From Brachypterus glaber (taxonomy: Eukaryota; Arthropoda; Insecta; Coleoptera; Kateretidae): 64,000 nt of DNA. The notes beneath the pieces are model-generated. The model saw nothing but the letters and a program-made list of their open reading frames with translations. It made no database searches and had not been told where the DNA came from. Positions 57,481-64,000 of the stretch are shown piece after piece. The position numbers and the translations under genes were made by a program. Numbering within the stretch: position 1 is the first letter of the stretch; each line of letters begins with the position of its first letter. The stretch is taken from the NCBI GenBank assembly GCA_958510825.1, contig OY294047.1, positions 54,295,365 through 54,359,364 of the forward strand, written 5' to 3'.

Positions 57481-59244
57481 GAGCAAACTGATGTCATGAT
57501 TATTTATGCAAAGGATTTTTGAAAGAAAATTTTTCGAATAAAAATAAAATTGTTAAATGCAAGTAAATGAGTTTCTAGCGCTGCTGTACTACAGCAAAAA
57601 AAAATCTATTTTAATGCTTGTTATCGCGTTACGTAATTCCTGACCTTCCTCAATGTCAACTAGCCAGTCCGGGCCAAAAATAGACTCTCTGTTTTCGCAC
57701 TTTCCGTTTCTACGGCCTCTCGCTCATAAATTGTTTTCATTTTGCATACCGAGTAAAAAGCAGATGTAAATCGAGCTTCACTACCTATTGTATACTCGTA
57801 GAAATAAAAAGTTTAATTTAAAATGATAAACCAGTCAGGGGACGCCCCCCTCCCACCTATCTTGAAATCAAAAAAGTTGCCTATTTCATGGATTCAAAAT
57901 ACATAAGTTGCATATTTCACAAAAGGGCTGGGACATTTTTTTTTAGTTAAGTATTAAATTTTTTGATGAAGAAAAAACTTGAATATTTCATGGATTCAAA
58001 AAACAAAAGTTGCATTTTTTTTTAGTCATGAACTTTTTTTTAGTCAATAATTTTTTTGTCGAAGAAAAAATTGGCATTTTTAGGCTAAAAACAGTTGTCA
58101 TTCTTGACCTCCCCCCCCTCACGAAATCTTCTTCGCTACGGCCCTGAAACCAGTCACAAAATAGATATTAGTTTATGATCCAAAGAAAAAAATAGTATAT
58201 TTCTAACCTAAGAAAAAGAAACATTTCCAACTCGAAACGTGCAATTTTTCTATGACAAATTATAATCTCGAGAGTTGGAAATGTATTTTTTTATGAGTTT
58301 TTTAACTACAATAACTAAAATATAACGAAAAAAAAAATGTTCCTCTTAAATCTAAAGCCAAAACATGTTAGAAAAGAGCTCTTTTCTGCCCTTGGTTAGA
58401 AAAAGGTAACCATTCTAACTTGTTAAAAAGTAAATAAAAAGTATATACTTTGTAACTTTTTATACATTTTACTGAGGTTAGCAACCGTAATCGCTCTAAA
58501 ACTAGTTTTCGTCCGTGTTTCATATACTATTTTTTATTCGATATATAATATCCTATCGCACTAGTGACAAATCTAACTTTTCGTACAGATTTATTACAAA
58601 AAATGGCGCTTTTAGATATCGAATAAAAAAGCATATCTACTTTTTTCATGTAATTTACAAAAATGTAGTTTACATGATGTAAACTACAATTTTTACAGAT
58701 AAAAAGGATGTTCATTGAACACTGAACATTGTTCAACATCTATTGGTAATTTTTCCGTATCATTACGAAAAAATTTAGTTAAAACGCATTGAAAGTAGAA
58801 CTTTTGTATTTCTTTGCAAAGGCCAAATAGTTTTTTTATTTTATTTTTTTTGCATTTTTTTATAACGCACTGTGGTGCTGCGGCGAGTAAAGGTAATAAA
58901 TTCAAAATTAAATGTTAATAAAAGTCCATGTTAAAATTATTTATTATTTAACTCAAATATAACATTCAAGTGTTATTTAAGCTGATTTAATCTTTTAATT
59001 TTTTTAAGCAATTTTTTCGTTATCAAATTTTGGCTTATAAATGCACTAACAAGTCTTGTTATCGTAGGTCAGATTTTTTTCAATGTCAAATTATTTTTAA
59101 AACTTACCTAATAATTAAAATTAATAATTATAATTGATAATTATTATGTTTTTCAAAACGTATAGCTCATAAATTGAATTTCTACATCTGTTTTTTATGA
59201 AAATACACCCAGAAAAATAGTTAAACAACTAGTTATAACAGTTG
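57481..59244. other. AT-rich DNA with a small palindrome, otherwise nothing recognised
   Basis: TGTAGTTTACAT / ATGTAAACTACA near 58663-58690. Overlapping - strand ORFs at 58527-58905 show no motif. Confidence 0.4.
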
Positions 59245-59646
59245 AATGGAGATTTCTCCCGTTAGATTAGACAGAGACAAAAGTTCTACACAAAAAGGAT
59301 AGAAGACACACAGACACTCCCACTTCCACCCAACCAAACAAATTTTGTATTTGTTCTTTGTTGAACAAATACAATATTTACTTGGCCGGGCGAAAAGTGT
59401 TTTATTAAAGAAATTACTGGCGCCATCTAAATTTTAGTAGAATTATCTTATTCTACAGATTCACATTAGCTATGTTCGTTCGTGCCGCTCAGTGCTACAC
59501 TTTCCGGCCAACCAAATAAATACTGTATTTGTTCTATGAAAAACAAATACAGTATTTATTTGGATGGCTGAAAAGTGTAGCACAAATGAGATAGAGATAG
59601 GGTAGACGTCTTTTGTTTCATAATTCTAGTTGTAGAGAGCTCCATT
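59245..59646 (-). mobile_element. Two-hairpin MITE, copy 5 (402 bp), reversed
   Basis: As copy 4, with a ~12-bp deletion near 59400. Confidence 0.88.
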
Positions 59647-59707
59647 GACCTTGAATCAGTAGTATGTACACTAAGATTTTCTTACTTTATTTAAGAAATA
59701 TAGAAAC

Positions 59708-59960
59708 ATAGGTCCGGACCCTTTAAAATTGTACTAAAAATAAGGTTTTAAATTAATAACTCTAGTACCCTTTGAGCTAGAGCGACGAGGTTTTGCAAGT
59801 ATACTAGTATTAATAAGGGCAATTAGTTTATATTAATTTATTTTTCTGAATCTATCCAGAGGCTTGCCTAGTCGGAAAAAATACGTGAGGCCCCAAACTT
59901 TTTTATGTGTATTTTTTTGGACTTTTTGTGAAAGATATGGATTCCTTGAGTAAAATTGCA
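59708..59960 (+). repeat. Partial copy of the interior of 22686-23419
   Basis: Shares GGACCCTTTAAAATTGTA, TACTAGTATTAATAAGGGCA and TCCAGAGGC with 22785-23060. Confidence 0.7.
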
Positions 59961-60397
59961 TAAAAAATGTAGACGTATGTTCCTTTGTTGGGTTTTTATG
60001 TTTTGTGATATAGAATCATGTCCTTTATTTAATGTCAAATGACTTATGACTATTATGATAAATAAAAAAGATTTATAAAATTATTAATATTATTATTCTC
60101 AGTGTAGATTTATTTAGGTACATTAATTTTGACAGTGTTTGTTGGCATTGTCCACAACATAATATTTTTTTAATTTTGTTCCTAAAAATAAAGGTACGTA
60201 CCTAGGTTTTCTGTACGCTCGTGCAAATAAGTATATATGCGTTGCCATAAAAATAACTACCTATTATATCTAACAGCAAATAAATATTTAAAAAAATAAA
60301 ACGATTTCAGACATCATATATTAAATATTTATTTAACACTTTTTTTAAACGTATCATATGACCTAGCTAACATACTTAAAGATAAATACGATAAATA
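59961..60397. other. AT-rich DNA, nothing recognised
   Basis: No gene or shared repeat seen. Confidence 0.4.
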
Positions 60398-61092
60398 ACA
60401 TCGGCACTTAGTGCTACTAAGAGTGCCGATGTATTGAAATCTTCGCCGAAAAGTCAAAATCTTTGACTACGTTTTTTTCACATTTCTCGAAGTTTTAGAC
60501 CATTCTGTGTCGAAATCAGTAAAAAAAATTTTTGCGTCCGTCTGTCTGTCTGGGTGTAAACTCTAACTTCATTTCTACATGAGATATCGACTTGCGGTTT
60601 TTTGCATATTGTTTCTTATCGTATTCCGAAGTGCTGATTAGATTTTGGGGGTAAACGATTGGGGGTAAGGGGGTAAAAATAGGGTAAAACTCCTATTTTT
60701 AGCGTTTTTTGTTTATAATTAAGGCAATTATTATTGTATTTGGTTAATTTAGCACTTATATAAAAGATAATTTTAAATTGGTCAAAAAATGTTATAAACC
60801 ACGTTTTCCTAAAACGCATTGTTTTCGAGATATTGGCGTTTAAAGCAGTAAAAGGTTTTTTTAACATATCTCACATATTTATAACCCGATTTCAAAAAAT
60901 TATATTTTAAATAAAAGCTCATTTTAAGCCCTATAAAAAATGTTATATACAGTGTTTTGCTAGAATATAATGTTTTAAAGATACAGAATTTAAATTCAAA
61001 CAAAACACCTAGTTTAAAATTTGCAAACTAGATGGCTCTAGTGTACAATAGTGCCGATGTTTTGACAGGGTGCTTGCAACGTTTCATCTAGT
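60398..61092 (+). mobile_element. Helitron-like element, copy 4 (695 bp)
   Basis: ACATCGGCACTTAGTGCTAC..GTTTCATCTAGT, then T. Close to copy 3. The two - strand ORFs inside overlap and have no recognisable domain. Confidence 0.7.
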
Positions 61093-61450
61093 TGTTTTAT
61101 AAAAATAAACCATTTATTCTTTATTTTACTGCTCAACCTATAGATTAGATTTTTTGCATACTTTTAATTTTTTCCCATTTTTTTCACAACTTTTGGTAGA
61201 AAGTCCTCTCGCTTATCTGAGATAGATTGTTATTTGAAAGTTACGCAATGAAAATTGCATGCCATTATATTTTATCACGCTGTATGTGATTAAAATTTAC
61301 CAATTAACTTAAAAATAAAAATGAATGTTTAAAAAAAGATAACCTCTTGGTAGATAAGTAAAAAAAAATAGCTAATTATTCCTGATCTTGGTCACGTAAT
61401 TTAGAATTAATATGGTCATTATGGAAAATATGTATATATTTAATAATATA
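61093..61450. other. AT-rich DNA, nothing recognised
   Basis: No gene or shared repeat seen. Confidence 0.4.
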
Positions 61451-61573
61451 CAGGGTGTCCAACAATATATATATTACTTAAAAAGGTAAAAATTTAATTT
61501 AAATTATGTTACTTATAATGCTGGTAGAAATGTCTCAAAATAAAAGGCTGTAAATGAAATTTTGGGACACTCT
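61451..61573. mobile_element. 123-bp TA-flanked MITE, CAGGGTGTCC ends
   Basis: CAGGGTGTCC / GGGACACTCTG inverted ends; TA at 61449-61450 and 61574-61575. Confidence 0.7.
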
Positions 61574-61873
61574 GTATATTTAAATATGTTAATTTATTTT
61601 CAAATTTTGCAATATATTTTGTAATTTATTTCGATTATTTCAACAAAACTTGTACCTTCACAAGTCTACATAGCTAATAAATAATTTAATTCAAAAAAAC
61701 ACCCTACTGATAAACTAAAAAGTATGAAACATGAATAAATTATTATTCTGAATAATGTTAAATAAAATCATATAGTAACCATCGCAGTCGGAGGACTATT
61801 CCGCCTCAGAAAAGTTTCCTGTATAGAATATTTAAAAGTAGGGGAAAGCCTTGTTTTAGCCCAAAACAATATA
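61574..61873. other. AT-rich DNA, nothing recognised
   Basis: No gene or shared repeat seen. Confidence 0.4.
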
Positions 61874-62210
61874 TTTTATCCAATAAATACAGATAATAAG
61901 ACAATTACCAGCTTTATTTTAAATAGATAAACTCAATAATAACCCCCGCGTGGCTTTTACTTTATTGAGTGGATAATTATTTATTTTACCCACTCAAAAG
62001 TCACTTGTCAAATTATTTTCTTGTAAATGTCATTAAAATTTTTAATAAAAATATGAATTCCTAAGCTATTTATTGGATAAAACTTTGTATGGCACTCATG
62101 GGTAAACCGTGTTGCCCTCTCGAAAATTAACCTGCTTGGCTGACGCCTCGCAGCTTAATTTGCTCATGGGGAATATCTTACTTTACCCACTAGTACCATA
62201 AATAACTATT
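61874..62210 (+). repeat. ~340-bp interspersed repeat, copy 4
   Basis: Same family and orientation as 9469-9805. Confidence 0.75.
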
Positions 62211-62376
62211 TTTCTTAGTTTTCTATATCAATAATATTATTATTATTATTTTATTATAAAATAAGTTAAATATTACTTAAAAAGAAATAGTGTGACCCTA
62301 ATGAAATAGTAGGTACCGAGTACGGGAACTTACTTTTCAGAGCCGAGTAAAAAAAGCAATCGAAGTGTACCGAAAA

Positions 62377-62486
62377 TGGTTTGCGTTGAGGTGCGTATAC
62401 TATTTTTCCTACGACCTAACAACTTACAATTGTTTGTAAAAAAACGCAAAAATTGTCTAACAATTAATTTGTCAATTTGAGGTTAT
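62377..62486. repeat. Lone arm of the 22530-26000 structure
   Basis: GGTTTGCGTTGAGGTGCGTA..TCCTACGACCTAAC..TTTGTCAATTTGAGG parallels 25908-26000. Confidence 0.65.
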
Positions 62487-63464
62487 GTGTTTGACGTTTA
62501 CTCATTCTCTGACATATGTAAAATCAGCTGATTTTCACTTTCCGACCGCTGCCATGGCAACGAGTGATAAATGAGCACTATCTACTAACTAGATCGCAGG
62601 AAAAATAATTTTCACAGTGTATTCCAAATTGTAAAGGTCAGGATTTTAATTTCAATTTAATATAAAAATGCAAAACACATAAATAATAATTATTATAAAT
62701 ATTACCATTTTGTGCAAATAATATTTAATATATAAATAACAAAGTAGAAAAACAAGTTTACATAATAGTCAAATGTTTTCACGACCTACGCCAATCAAGA
62801 AATCGTTGGTAAACAACAAAATTATTTTGCATACCAAAAATTTATTATTTGAAACGCAGAAAGTGTTGCTTAAAATTGGCCAGAACGGTAGCGAAGGCTC
62901 TATTTTGACGGCTAAACAAAGGTCATCACCCCCCCTGCTTAAGTCGACAGCCAAAATATACAAAAATTATTTACAAAAAAATTGTCTCAAAATCCGCCAA
63001 AAAAAGCAATCTACCAGTTGGATCAAATTACCAATAGCAGTGCATTTCAGAAAAAAAAATTCTGGATCAGCGAAAACATAAAAAAAATCTGAAATTCACA
63101 ATTTTTAAAGACATAACCCCCTAAAAGAAAACCCCTTTATTAGCAATACTGTAAGGATTGTGCAGGGACCATAAAGTATAAGAGCAGTTGAGTAAAAAAT
63201 AGTTGTAAAATTTTCTTTTTCGAAGAAAATAAAAAGTGACGACTTTGACTGTGTGGAGCCGAACTTATAAACACCCTGTATATTGATTCCCAACACTTCC
63301 TTGTAAACAGATTAATAAATTTAAACAAATATGAAATTAACAACAAAACCATTCCGGTTTATAAATTACGTTCTATTTTAAAAATGCTATTGTCATTAGC
63401 TTATTACTTATACACAAGTTTTGTGGAAGTATGACATTCATGCTCTATAGGTCTAAATATTTGG
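62487..63464. other. AT-rich DNA, nothing recognised
   Basis: A 102-codon ORF at 62773-63081 shows no motif and no codon bias; an ACACCCTGTATA motif at 63272 resembles MITE ends. Confidence 0.4.
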
Positions 63465-63660
63465 TATTTTTCTTTTTTGATTTTTCTCGACGTTTTGTTC
63501 TCCAATCTCTAACAAAAAATAATTGTCGTCTATTTGTTTGTCTGTCTGTCTCATCTCAGTGACAGACAAACAGGCAGACATTTTTTAAACACCCTCTTTT
63601 TACATTTTCTCGACGTTTCATGACATTCTAAAGCCGAAAATGCAAAAAAAAATCGATTTT
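63465..63660. repeat. Rearranged fragment related to the Helitron-like family
   Basis: TTTCTCGACGTTT occurs twice (about 63483 and 63608) around TGTCTGTCTGTCTC and the inverted GACAGACAAACAGGCAGAC. The full copies have the same modules once. Confidence 0.55.
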
Positions 63661-63695
63661 TCAGTCGATTTTAATAATTTAAAATACGTCTCGCT

Positions 63696-64000
63696 CAAAG
63701 AACTTTTACCTCAAGAAGGAACATGATGAAATCTACCGTATGCTTTGTTTGAAGCGTGAACCAACTACGGTGAGGGGCTGGTGGGGAGGACTATTGTTTA
63801 CACTTAGTACGCGTGAAGAGAGAGAAAGAATGTGTAAACTCACAGACTAATGTCGTAAAATGACTGACAGGGGTACAGTGTTGCCGATTGGAAACATATA
63901 CTTTGGATATTTTATTGTAAATTTTAAGAATCATTAGTTCTGTATGAGTTTTATATGAACTAGTAGTTTAATTTTAATAGATTTAAATATACTATATTAT
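63696..64000. mobile_element. hAT-type MITE, second copy, cut by window end
   Basis: CAAAGAACTTTTACCTCAAG start; the remainder is the reverse complement of 19457 back to about 19140. The left flank GTCTCGCT (63688-63695) should be duplicated on the far side. Confidence 0.82.

Noticed and set aside
62773..63081. 102-codon ORF, with a 64-codon ORF on the opposite strand
   Set aside because: Low-complexity Lys/Leu content typical of AT-rich noise; no motif, both strands open equally.
1..64000. CRISPR arrays, tRNA, rRNA, bacterial operons
   Set aside because: No spacer-repeat arrays, no cloverleaf-like sequence noticed and no prokaryotic gene structure; the tandem repeats at 21305 and 32982 lack spacers.

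Overview
The window is AT-rich, intron-dominated animal DNA, almost certainly from an insect and probably holometabolous. No bacterial or viral gene organisation is seen. The one host gene I can support is on the + strand: the ecdysone-induced ETS-family transcription factor E74 (Eip74EF). Three coding exons are visible. A probable alternative first exon has its own TATA-less Inr/DPE promoter (7739-8222). An internal 120-nt exon uses a GC 5' splice site (37262-37381). A 222-nt exon carries the conserved PPSPADSGVSDVDSSSSG block (49707-49928). Every junction is phase 1, so the exons join in frame. A possible 27- or 33-nt phase-1/1 microexon lies upstream at 2748, inside an intron of any longer isoform. 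The ETS DNA-binding exons and the E74A-type first exon must lie outside the window.

Almost everything else is intron filled with transposable elements. Region 1-3600 has copies of a ~340-bp repeat, a ~545-bp foldback and several hairpins. At 5000-6010 (- strand) is a LINE fragment keeping ORF1 and endonuclease pieces. 8.3-9.8 kb has a Helitron-like element and a 340-bp repeat. 11.7-14.0 kb is a 2.3-kb element with PIF/Harbinger-type ends (TTA target duplication) holding two hAT MITEs in opposite orientation. 18.9-19.5 kb is a 548-bp hAT MITE. 21-26 kb holds TA-flanked repeats, a 143-bp tandem duplication and a ~3.5-kb inverted-repeat structure. 26.0-27.9 kb has a hAT MITE followed by a decayed Harbinger transposon (Myb-like ORF plus transposase N-terminus) carrying a two-hairpin MITE. 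30-35 kb has another hAT MITE, a long-armed foldback and a minisatellite. 42.7-48.9 kb has more long-arm copies with nested insertions. 51.6-56.2 kb is an almost complete LINE with intact endonuclease/RT ORF2, inserted into a MITE. 56.2-64 kb has a GGATATCC-rich palindrome, more MITEs, another Helitron-like copy and a hAT copy cut by the window end.

The E74 exons have stayed free of insertions, although repeats come within about 30-130 bp of them. The most informative points are the E74 exon structure (private promoter with core elements at exact spacing, CtBP/SUMO motifs in the first exon, GC-AG intron, hairpin next to a 3' splice site) and the many target-site duplications that classify the repeats and date their nesting. 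Identities rest on recall of protein families and on repeats within the window. No database search was possible.
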